Positions 26,745-33,941 of a stretch of DNA of 64,000 nucleotides are shown in pieces; position 1 is the first letter of the stretch; each line of letters starts with the position of its first letter. The DNA lies in assembly GCF_002863225.1 (NCBI RefSeq), contig NZ_PKEK01000063.1, positions 36,129 through 100,128 of the forward strand, written 5' to 3'. Origin of the DNA: Mycobacterium sp. (GTDB lineage: Bacteria > Actinomycetota > Actinomycetes > Mycobacteriales > Mycobacteriaceae). Under the pieces are notes generated by a model that was not told where the DNA came from, made no database searches, and saw only the letters and a list, made by a program, of their open reading frames with translations. The position numbers and the translations under genes are program-made.

Positions 26745-27889
26745 GCGGGCGTCTCGGCGTCGTCGGGCATGAAGTCGACCGCGAGCCGGTAACCGCGTTT
26801 GACCGCGGTGGCGATCAGCTCTCTGGCGCCGATCGCCGACCGGAGCCGCGCGACGGCGGCCTCGACCACGTGCGGGTCATCACCGCCCAACGCTTCGAGC
26901 ATCCGGTCTCGCGACACCACCGCGCCGGGCGCAGCAGCGAGCATTTTCAGCAGCACGAGCGAGTTGGGCGACAGATCCCGCACGACGCCGTCGACCACCG
27001 CACAGCTCGCTCGTACGCCCAGGGTGTGACCGGCCACCGACAGGTCCGGCTGGCGACGCGGCAACTCGTCGGCGACAGCGCGGGCCAGCGCACCGAGACG
27101 CATCCGCTCGGGTTGCACGGACGGCACGTTGGCATGGTTCAACGGCCGGGCCGTCACCGGTCCGACACAGAACGCGGTCACCGAGTTGCTCATATTCCGC
27201 CGCACGGCTTCGGTGAGCCGCAACTCCTCGGCCCGCATCAGAAACGATGCCGCGGCGGGCGCCGAGGTGAACGTGATCGCGTCCACACCGCCGAGCGCGA
27301 CCTTCTCGATCAGTCCGTCCAACGGGCCGAGATCTTCCGGTGGCTCCCAGCGATACACCGGCACTCCGACCACGGTGGCGCCGCGCTCGGCTAGCGTGTC
27401 GACGAACCCCGGAACCGGATCCCAGTCGTCCGTGGCGCCGTGCAACTGCACCGCCACCCGCTTGCCGTCGAGGTCGTCGACGGTCAGGTGGTCCAGCACC
27501 TCTTCGGACGACTCCGAGACCGGTGACCATTCTTCGCGCAGACCCGCCGCCCGCAGGGCACCGGTTGCCTTCGGCCCGCGCGAGATCACCCGGGCCTTAC
27601 CCAGCGACGCGAGCAGCGTCTCGGCGACTCCCCATCCCTCGGCTGCCTCGACCCAACCGCGGAACCCGATCCCGGTCGTGGCGATCAACATGTCTGGCGG
27701 CGCGTCGATCACGTTGTCGGTGGCGGCGCGCAGCCGGACGTCGTCGGCAAGCGGAACCATGCTCATGGCAGCGGCGGACACGACGTCTGCACCACGACGC
27801 CGCAGCATCGTGGTGAATTCATCCACGCGCCGCGACGCGGTGACGGCCACCGTGAACCCCGTCAATGACGCCGCATCCGGCTCGGTCAT
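26741..27889 (-). CDS. nnaR: NnaR-type regulator: HemD-like domain fused to an OmpR-type winged helix
   Basis: A 382-residue protein. Residues about 10-260 have the uroporphyrinogen-III synthase fold pattern (Val-Ala-Val-Thr-Ala-Ser-Arg-Arg at the start, Thr-Phe-Thr-Ser-Ala-Pro-Ala-Ala near residue 205). Residues about 285-370 are a trans_reg_C winged helix (Leu-Ser-Pro-Asn-Ser-Leu-Val-Leu-Leu-Lys-Met-Leu ... Val-Glu-Ala-Ala-Val-Ala-Arg-Leu-Arg). This architecture is that of NnaR, described in M. smegmatis and Streptomyces as a co-regulator of nitrate/nitrite genes with GlnR. It lies beside nirBD and has the shared promoter module, so autoregulation and control of narK and nirB are likely. 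Whether the HemD part is catalytic is unclear. Confidence 0.88.
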   Translation of the reverse strand: MTEPDAASLTGFTVAVTASRRVDEFTTMLRRRGADVVSAAAMSMVPLADDVRLRAATDNVIDAPPDMLIATTGIGFRGWVEAAEGWGVAETLLASLGKARVISRGPKATGALRAAGLREEWSPVSESSEEVLDHLTVDDLDGKRVAVQLHGATDDWDPVPGFVDTLAERGATVVGVPVYRWEPPEDLGPLDGLIEKVALGGVDAITFTSAPAAASFLMRAEELRLTEAVRRNMSNSVTAFCVGPVTARPLNHANVPSVQPERMRLGALARAVADELPRRQPDLSVAGHTLGVRASCAVVDGVVRDLSPNSLVLLKMLAAAPGAVVSRDRMLEALGGDDPHVVEAAVARLRSAIGARELIATAVKRGYRLAVDFMPDDAETPA

Positions 27890-27950
27890 ACCCTCGGGTC
27901 ATCCAATCGCTTCGCCATGTGTCCTGCCCGTCAGCTCAAGCTTGCTTGAA

Positions 27951-28015
27951 GAACTTATGAGTTCGATGTTGCTTCACCGGTGCCAGCCGTGTCGACGCGA
28001 TGAATTCACCCTCAC
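27951..28015 (-). promoter_or_regulatory. nnaR promoter module (copy 2 of the shared 65-bp element)
   Basis: On the minus strand: GTGAGGGTGAATTCA (28015-28001), 28 bases, GCAACATCG (27972-27964), then CTC and -10 TAAGTT (27957-27952). The 15-mer and 9-mer are identical to the narK copy with the same 28-base gap. The 15-mer would centre near -63 from a start site at about 27945. Confidence 0.6.
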
Positions 28016-28168
28016 ATTCGACTCAGGAGTCCGGTGAGCCAGCAGTAGTGCCAGATGAGGTCGGTATCGACGGCGGGTCCAAGCGTCGCCGAACGAATTA
28101 TTTCTGGCAAATCGGCGTGCTGTTCGATTGCTCACTGAGCGGGACTTCCGGTCAGCGAGAATGCTGTC

Positions 28169-28924
28169 ATGAGCCGCACATTCGACGAGTTGATTACCGA
28201 GGCCGAGGCAGCACCGGTCGACGGCTGGGATTTCTCCTGGCTCGACGGTCGCGCCACCGAGGAGCGTCCGTTCTGGGGGTACCAGCAGCTGATGAGCCGG
28301 CGGTTGGCGTCGGCGTCGGCGGCCCTGGACATCGACACCGGCGGCGGCGAGGTTCTCGCCGGAGCGGAGAGCTTCCCGCCGACGATGGTCGCCACCGAGT
28401 CCTGGCCGCCGAATGCCGCGCTGGCCACCGGGCTGCTGCACCCGCGCGGAGTCGTGCTGGTGGCGACCCGCGACGAGCCGACATTGCCGTTCGCCGACTC
28501 GGCGTTCGACCTGGTGACCAGTCGGCACGCGATCGACATCCGGTGGGCCGAGATCGCCCGGGTACTGCGGCCCGGCGGTATTTATCTCGCCCAGCAGATC
28601 GGGCCGGCGACCATGGTGGAATCGTCGCAATACTTCCTCGGTCCGCAGCCCGCAAAAGGTGCTGAGCTGCAACCGGATACCCAGAGCGCACGGGCGCGGG
28701 AAGCCGGTCTGGAGGTCGTGCAGATGCGGCTGGAACGTATGCGGGCCGAGTTTTTCGATGTCGGTGCGGTCGTGTACTTCCTGCGCAAAGTGATCTGGAC
28801 GGTGCCCGATTTCAGCGTCGAACGCTATCGCGACCGGTTGCGGGACATGCACGAGCAGATCACGGCCGGCGGCCCGTTCGTCGCGCATTCGACGCGAGTT
28901 CTGGCCGAGGCGCGCAAACCGTAG
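28169..28924 (+). CDS. SAM-dependent methyltransferase-like protein
   Basis: A 251-residue protein. The C-terminal part of a class I methyltransferase core is clear (Leu-Pro-Phe-Ala-Asp-Ser-Ala-Phe-Asp-Leu-Val-Thr-Ser-Arg-His, then Glu-Ile-Ala-Arg-Val-Leu-Arg-Pro-Gly-Gly). The motif I glycine-rich loop is atypical: Asp-Ile-Asp-Thr-Gly-Gly-Gly-Glu rather than Asp-x-Gly-x-Gly-x-Gly. It is divergent from nnaR and ends directly against the rluD-like gene (no bases between stop codons). The substrate is unknown. Confidence 0.8.
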   Translation: MSRTFDELITEAEAAPVDGWDFSWLDGRATEERPFWGYQQLMSRRLASASAALDIDTGGGEVLAGAESFPPTMVATESWPPNAALATGLLHPRGVVLVATRDEPTLPFADSAFDLVTSRHAIDIRWAEIARVLRPGGIYLAQQIGPATMVESSQYFLGPQPAKGAELQPDTQSARAREAGLEVVQMRLERMRAEFFDVGAVVYFLRKVIWTVPDFSVERYRDRLRDMHEQITAGGPFVAHSTRVLAEARKP

Positions 28925-29851
28925 CTAATGCTCGGCGCGCAACACAGTCAGCGCGTGCTGTAGATCCGCCGGATAAGGACTGACGAACTCGACCTGCCGT
29001 CCGTCGCCGGGGTGGATGAACGACAGCGAGCGCGCGTGCAGCCACTGGCGTTCCAGGCCGAGCTTGTGCGCGAGCTTGGGGTTCGCGCCGTAGGTCAGGT
29101 CGCCGCAGCACGGGTGATGGAGCGCGGCGAAGTGCACCCGAATCTGGTGTGTGCGACCGGTTTCCAGGTGTACATCAAGCAGGCTCGCGGCGACGAAAGC
29201 CTCGACGGTGTCGTAGTGAGTCACGCTGTGGCGGCCGTCGGAGGTGACCGCGAACTTCCATTCGGGTCCGCGGTGCCGGCCGATCGGCGCGTCGATGGTG
29301 CCGCTGGACGGGTCGGGATGTCCTTGCACCAGTGCGTGATAACGCTTGTCGACCGTGCGCTGTTTGAACGCCCGCTTGAGCAGGGTGTAGGCCCGCTCCG
29401 AGATCGCGACCACCATCACCCCGGACGTGCCGACGTCGAGCCGGTGCACGATGCCCTGCCGCTCATGCACCCCGGAGGTGGTGATGCGGTAGCCGGCCGC
29501 GGCCAGGCCACCGAGCACCGTCGGCCCGGTCCAGCCGACCGAGGCGTGCGCGGCCACCCCGGGCGGCTTGTCGACGACAACGATGTCGTCGTCGGAGTAC
29601 AGGATGTCCATGCCCTCGATGTCGACGGCGGCGTTCTCGATCGGCGCCGGGGGTTCGGGCAGCCGCACCTGCAGCCAGGCTCCGGCGGTCAGCCGATCGG
29701 ACTTGCCGGCCGGTGCTCCGTCCAGTTCGACGCCACCGTCTTCAGCCATCGCGGCGGCCGCCGTACGCGACACCCCGAGCAACCGCGCCACCCCGGCGTC
29801 GACACGCATGCCCGCGAGGCCCTCCGGCACCGGCATCGAGCGATCGGTCAT
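28925..29851 (-). CDS. RluD-like 23S rRNA pseudouridine synthase (Rv1540 family)
   Basis: A 308-residue RluA/RluD-family enzyme. An N-terminal S4-type RNA-binding domain occupies residues about 10-70. The catalytic motif His-Arg-Leu-Asp-Val-Gly-Thr-Ser-Gly (catalytic Asp) is near residue 138. Tyr-His-Ala-Leu-Val-Gln-Gly and Gly-Arg-Thr-His-Gln-Ile-Arg-Val-His follow. It isomerises uridines in the large rRNA. Its ATG overlaps the lspA stop (ATGA), so the genes are coupled as in M. tuberculosis. Confidence 0.92.
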   Translation of the reverse strand: MTDRSMPVPEGLAGMRVDAGVARLLGVSRTAAAAMAEDGGVELDGAPAGKSDRLTAGAWLQVRLPEPPAPIENAAVDIEGMDILYSDDDIVVVDKPPGVAAHASVGWTGPTVLGGLAAAGYRITTSGVHERQGIVHRLDVGTSGVMVVAISERAYTLLKRAFKQRTVDKRYHALVQGHPDPSSGTIDAPIGRHRGPEWKFAVTSDGRHSVTHYDTVEAFVAASLLDVHLETGRTHQIRVHFAALHHPCCGDLTYGANPKLAHKLGLERQWLHARSLSFIHPGDGRQVEFVSPYPADLQHALTVLRAEH

Positions 29852-30609
29852 CGAGGCTCGTCGGCGCCTTCGGCGGGCCTCGCGTCGCCTGGCTCAGCCT
29901 TGTCGGGCTCCGCATCTCTTCGCTCTGCATCGTCGTCAGCGGTCACACGCCGCCGCTCCTCCGCATCGCTTCGCTCTGCATCGTCGTCAGCGGTCACACG
30001 CCGCCGCTCCTCCGCATCGCTTCGCTCTGCATCGTCGTCGGCGGGTGGCCGCCGGCCGACCGTGTCGAAGTCGAACCCCAGCGCCGACAAGGTGACCAGC
30101 AGAATCGCCCCACCGACCACCGATGGGTCGGCGACGTTGAACACCGGCCACCAGCCGATCGACAAGAAGTCGACGACATGCCCGCGCAGCGGTCCCGGCG
30201 ATCGGAAGAACCGGTCGACCAGGTTGCCCATCGCGCCGCCCAGGATCATCCCGAGGCCGATCGCCCACCACGTCGAAACCAGCCGGCGCCCCATCCAGAA
30301 GATGCCGAGCACCACACCGCTGGCGATCAACGTCAACATCCAGGTGTAGCCGGTTGCCATCGAGAACGCGGCGCCGGAATTGCGGACCAGCGTCCAGGTC
30401 ACCGTGTCGCCGATGATCGGCACCGGCTGCCCCGGCGTCAAAAGGTTGACTGCCAGCACCTTTGTGACGATGTCCAGCGCCAGCACGACGGCGGCGACCG
30501 ACAACAAGAGCGGCTGGCGTCGCCGCGGCGGGGTGTCGGATGCTGAGGCCGACACGGCCGGAGACACCGGGGTCACCGGATCCGTCGATCCTGGTGGATG
30601 GTCAGTCAC
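29848..30609 (-). CDS. lspA: Lipoprotein signal peptidase LspA with repeat-bearing C-terminal extension
   Basis: A 253-residue polytopic aspartyl protease that removes prolipoprotein signal peptides. Four membrane helices are visible. Conserved blocks are Asn-Ser-Gly-Ala-Ala-Phe-Ser, Gly-Asn-Leu-Val-Asp-Arg-Phe and Phe-Asn-Val-Ala-Asp-Pro-Ser, with the two catalytic Asp residues in the last two. GTG 30609 is chosen because the next residues align with the M. tuberculosis N-terminus from memory. After the last helix the protein has about 65 extra hydrophilic residues made largely of a 17-residue repeat (Ala-Asp-Asp-Asp-Ala-Glu-Arg...). The tail is cytoplasmic and highly charged. lspA is the target of globomycin. 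Confidence 0.94.
   Translation of the reverse strand: MTDHPPGSTDPVTPVSPAVSASASDTPPRRRQPLLLSVAAVVLALDIVTKVLAVNLLTPGQPVPIIGDTVTWTLVRNSGAAFSMATGYTWMLTLIASGVVLGIFWMGRRLVSTWWAIGLGMILGGAMGNLVDRFFRSPGPLRGHVVDFLSIGWWPVFNVADPSVVGGAILLVTLSALGFDFDTVGRRPPADDDAERSDAEERRRVTADDDAERSDAEERRRVTADDDAERRDAEPDKAEPGDARPAEGADEPR
29908..30042. repeat. 51-bp tandem repeat inside lspA
   Basis: Two full copies (29941-29991 and 29992-30042) and one partial, diverged copy (29908-29940). The unit is 51 bp, a multiple of three. It encodes ADDDAERSDAEERRRVT in the LspA tail, so copy-number changes keep the frame. Confidence 0.9.
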
Positions 30610-30686
30610 GCCACCATCATCCACTAGCACCCGCGCCGGTCTCCGCTGCGCTCGCCGTCCTTGTGCCGTGCGGGATGATTTCTCCC

Positions 30687-31607
30687 ATGAGCCGTGTGAC
30701 AGTCATCGCCACCGGCGGGACCATCGCCAGCAGCGCCGCGCCCGATGGGGTCCAGCGACCGACCCACGGCGGCGCCGATCTCGCGGCCGGCCTCGACGTC
30801 GACATCATCGACGTGATGGCCAAGGACAGCTCGCGTCTGACCCCTCCGGATTGGGACGTGATCGGGTCGGCGGCCCGGTCCGCCGTCGATCGCGGCGCGT
30901 CGGGCATTGTCGTGACGCACGGCACCGACACCCTCGAGGAGACGGCGCTGTGGCTGGACCTCACCTACGGCGGCCCCGCGCCGCTGGTGATCACCGGCGC
31001 CATGCGCGGCGCCGACGCACCTGACGCGGACGGCCCCGCGAACCTGCGCGACGCGGTCACGCTGGCCGGCGATCCCGCCGCGAGCGAGCTTGGTGTGCTG
31101 GTGTCGTTCGCGGGCCGGATTCTGCGGCCGGCCGGTCTGCACAAGGTGGCCACCGGCATCGGCTTCGCCGGCCAGAAACTCGGCAGCGTCGACGCCGGGG
31201 TGACGTTGATGCAGAACAAGCCTCGTCCCTTCATCGGCGAGTTGAACGCCGCAGACGCTCCGCGGGTCGACATCGTCACGACCTACGCCGGTGGCGACGC
31301 GGTCGCGCTGGACGCCTTCGTGGCGGCAGGGGCACGCGGCCTCGTGTTGCAGGCACTGGGTTCCGGCAACGCCGCCGATCCTGTGATCGAAGCGGTGCGA
31401 CGGCACTGTCGCGACGGCATCGTCGTGGCGGTGTCGACCCGGGTGGTCGGCGGGCGGGTCAGCCCCGGCTACGGACCCGGACGAGACCTGGTGGACGCGG
31501 GCGCGGTGATGGTGCCGCAGTTGCCGGCCAGCCAGGCCCGGGTGTTGACGATGGCGGCGCTGGCAGCCCGGCTACCCCTGAGCGACGTCGTCGACCGGTT
31601 GGTCTGA
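30687..31607 (+). CDS. ansA: L-asparaginase AnsA
   Basis: A 306-residue asparaginase. Ala-Thr-Gly-Gly-Thr-Ile-Ala (first catalytic Thr) is at residues about 8-14, and Val-Thr-His-Gly-Thr-Asp-Thr-Leu-Glu-Glu-Thr-Ala (second Thr-Asp pair) near residue 75. Lys in His-Lys-Val fits the remaining active-site Lys. It hydrolyses asparagine to aspartate and ammonia. There is no obvious signal peptide, so it is probably cytoplasmic. It is divergent from lspA and its 3' end overlaps the dinX 3' end by 36 bases. Confidence 0.93.
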   Translation: MSRVTVIATGGTIASSAAPDGVQRPTHGGADLAAGLDVDIIDVMAKDSSRLTPPDWDVIGSAARSAVDRGASGIVVTHGTDTLEETALWLDLTYGGPAPLVITGAMRGADAPDADGPANLRDAVTLAGDPAASELGVLVSFAGRILRPAGLHKVATGIGFAGQKLGSVDAGVTLMQNKPRPFIGELNAADAPRVDIVTTYAGGDAVALDAFVAAGARGLVLQALGSGNAADPVIEAVRRHCRDGIVVAVSTRVVGGRVSPGYGPGRDLVDAGAVMVPQLPASQARVLTMAALAARLPLSDVVDRLV

Positions 31608-32975
31608 CGCGGCCTCGGCGATGGCCTCGAGGTAGTCCGGCCAGTCCAGGCTGTCGATCGGATTCGCCCGATCGATGACGTCGCTGTCGGAGGAGAAGGT
31701 GCGCGCGGGGCCGGGCCCGGTGCCCCGGGTTTCGAAACGCACCGTGACCACGCCGTGGCCGGCGCCCTGCACCCAACCGTGGCCCCATTCGCGGTGGGTG
31801 ACGTCGTCCCCGATCCGCCAGCCCGTCGGCTCCGGCGTCGACGGCGCGACAGCGTCGAGCAAAGCCGGAGCACTGTCATCACTGTGCTCGGTGTCCGGCA
31901 CTGCCAGGTCCAGATCGGGGAACAGCGAATCTTGACGCACACTGCTCAGACCTGAAAAGCCGACTCCCAGAAGCCGAATCGGGCCGATGTCACGCGGGTC
32001 GAGCAAGAGTCGACGGGCCAGTGCGACCAACGCCGTGGCATCGGTGGTCGCATAGGGCAGGGTCGCCGACCGGGTCAGCGTGCTCATGTCCGACTTCTTC
32101 AGCTTGACGGTGACGGTCCGGGCGCCGCGGCCGTCGCGGCACAGCCGCTGATGGGCGTGCTCGGCGATCGGCGCAATCGCTTCCCGCAGACCGTCGAGGG
32201 TGGTCAGATCCACCGCGAAGGTGGACTCGGAGCTGATCTGTTTCGCGACCGCGCGTTCGGCCACCGGCCGGTCGTCGATCCCGCGGGCCAACCGGTGCAG
32301 GGCCGGCCCGATCGTCGCACCCAGGATGTTGGCCACCTCGGCCTCACTCAGGGCTGCCAGCTGGCCGATCGTCTCGATGCCCAGCCTGTGCAACTTCTCT
32401 TCGGCCACCGGTCCGATTCCCCAGAGCTTGCGCACCGACAGACCGTCCAACAGCAGCGCCTCGTCGGCGCGCCGGACCACCTCGATGCCGTCGGGTTTAG
32501 CCAGACCGGAGGCGATCTTGGCGATCTGCTTGCCGGAGCCGGCGCCGACCGAGGCGATCAACCCGGTCTCTTCACGCACCCGTCGTCGCAGCTGCGCGCA
32601 GAAGTTCTCGACCTCTTCCGCCGAAGCGCCGACCAATTCCAGCGGTTCTCCGAACGCCTCGTCGAATGAGAGCTGTTCGACGACGGGCATCATCTCTCGC
32701 ACGGTGGCAAAGACCCGGCGGCTGGCGACCCCGTACACCGCCCCGCGCGGCGGCAACACCACCGCGGTCACCCCGATCAACCGGCGTGCCTGGTGCATCG
32801 GCATCGCCGAACGCGCCCCGAAAATCCGCGACTCGTAGCTGGCGCCGGCCACCACACCCCGACCACCCAGCCCGCCGACCAGCACCGGGCGACCTCGCAG
32901 CGTGGGCCGGGTGAGCTGCTCGACCGACGCGAAGAACGCGTCCATGTCGAGGTGCAGCACCCAGCGGGAATCCAC
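31572..32975 (-). CDS. dinX: DNA polymerase IV (Y-family), DinX/DinB1
   Basis: A 467-residue Y-family translesion polymerase. It has Leu-Asp-Met-Asp-Ala-Phe-Phe-Ala-Ser-Val-Glu (first metal Asp), Gln-Leu-Ser-Phe-Asp-Glu-Ala-Phe (catalytic Asp-Glu), helix-hairpin-helix motifs (Leu-Trp-Gly-Ile-Gly-Pro-Val-Ala) and a little-finger domain. A C-terminal tail contains a beta-clamp-like Gln-Asp-Ser-Leu-Phe-Pro segment. GTG 32975 is chosen: the next residues (Asp-Ser-Arg-Trp-Val-Leu-His) match the family start, and a -10-like TAGCAT at 32989-32984 ends 8 bases before it, so the mRNA may be leaderless. The longer upstream frame is not family-like. Confidence 0.92.
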   Translation of the reverse strand: MDSRWVLHLDMDAFFASVEQLTRPTLRGRPVLVGGLGGRGVVAGASYESRIFGARSAMPMHQARRLIGVTAVVLPPRGAVYGVASRRVFATVREMMPVVEQLSFDEAFGEPLELVGASAEEVENFCAQLRRRVREETGLIASVGAGSGKQIAKIASGLAKPDGIEVVRRADEALLLDGLSVRKLWGIGPVAEEKLHRLGIETIGQLAALSEAEVANILGATIGPALHRLARGIDDRPVAERAVAKQISSESTFAVDLTTLDGLREAIAPIAEHAHQRLCRDGRGARTVTVKLKKSDMSTLTRSATLPYATTDATALVALARRLLLDPRDIGPIRLLGVGFSGLSSVRQDSLFPDLDLAVPDTEHSDDSAPALLDAVAPSTPEPTGWRIGDDVTHREWGHGWVQGAGHGVVTVRFETRGTGPGPARTFSSDSDVIDRANPIDSLDWPDYLEAIAEAASDQPVDDVAQG

Positions 32976-33158
32976 AATCACCGATGCTATTGCGCCGCCC
33001 TGGTTACGCCGAGAGTGCAACCACCGAGACGTCCACTCGAGTAATGCCTCGACAGTTGCACTTTCGCGGTCAGAGACTGGAGCGCCTCGCCCGGGCGCTC
33101 GTACCGGTGTCCACAGCCCCTGGTACAGCCGGGGTTTCGTGGTGTAGACGTCAGACCC

Positions 33159-33941
33159 ATGTCGATCGAGGAATTGCCGCACCAGATGCGGCGGGTGGCA
33201 GAGTCCTTCGGAATAGACGCCGACCGCTACGACCGGGCGCGACCGGCCTACCCCGACGAGTTGATCCGGCGCGTCATCGCGGCCAGTCCGGGCACCGATT
33301 TCCTGGACGTCGGCTGCGGCACCGGTATCGGGGCAAGGCAGTACCGGGCGTCAGGCATCAACGTGCTCGGCGTCGACGTGGATACGCGGATGGCCGAGTT
33401 CGCCCGGCGCACCGGAATCGAAGTCGAGATCGGCAAGTTCGAGCAATGGGACTCCCGCGGCCGGACTTTCGACGCGGTGGTCGCCGGGCAGGCCTGGCAC
33501 TGGGTCGACCCGGTGCTCGGTGCCGCTCAAGCAGCGCGGGTGCTGCGGCCGCACGGGCTGCTGGCGTTGTACTGGCACGTCTTCGATCCACCCGCCGAGA
33601 TCGCCGACCCGTTCGACGAGGTCTTGAGCCGGGTGGCGCCGGACGGACCGCTGAAGACCCCGGGCCTCGACCTGCAACTACGCAATGTCAGCCGGGCCGT
33701 GGACGGTATCCACACCGCCGGCGGCTTCGGCGAACCAGAGCAGTGGCGCTTCGAATGGCAGCGGCACTACACCCGCGACGAGTGGCTCGACCATCTGGCC
33801 ACCACCGGGCAGCTCACCATCCTGGCGCCCGAACAGCTGAGCATCGTGCTGGATACCGTTGGGGCAGCTGTGGATTCGCTCGGCGGCGGCTTCACCATGC
33901 AGTACGTCACCCTCGGCACCTCGGCAGTCCTCAGCTCTTAG
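33159..33941 (+). CDS. Class I SAM-dependent methyltransferase
   Basis: A 260-residue methyltransferase. Motif I is Phe-Leu-Asp-Val-Gly-Cys-Gly-Thr-Gly-Ile-Gly near residue 48. The acidic Val-Leu-Gly-Val-Asp-Val-Asp follows, then Phe-Asp-Ala-Val-Val-Ala-Gly-Gln-Ala-Trp-His-Trp-Val and Val-Leu-Arg-Pro-His-Gly. The Gln-Ala-Trp-His-Trp-Val block is typical of methyltransferase type 11 proteins in actinobacteria. The substrate is unknown. Its 3' end overlaps the ileS 3' end by 11 bases. Confidence 0.87.
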   Translation: MSIEELPHQMRRVAESFGIDADRYDRARPAYPDELIRRVIAASPGTDFLDVGCGTGIGARQYRASGINVLGVDVDTRMAEFARRTGIEVEIGKFEQWDSRGRTFDAVVAGQAWHWVDPVLGAAQAARVLRPHGLLALYWHVFDPPAEIADPFDEVLSRVAPDGPLKTPGLDLQLRNVSRAVDGIHTAGGFGEPEQWRFEWQRHYTRDEWLDHLATTGQLTILAPEQLSIVLDTVGAAVDSLGGGFTMQYVTLGTSAVLSS

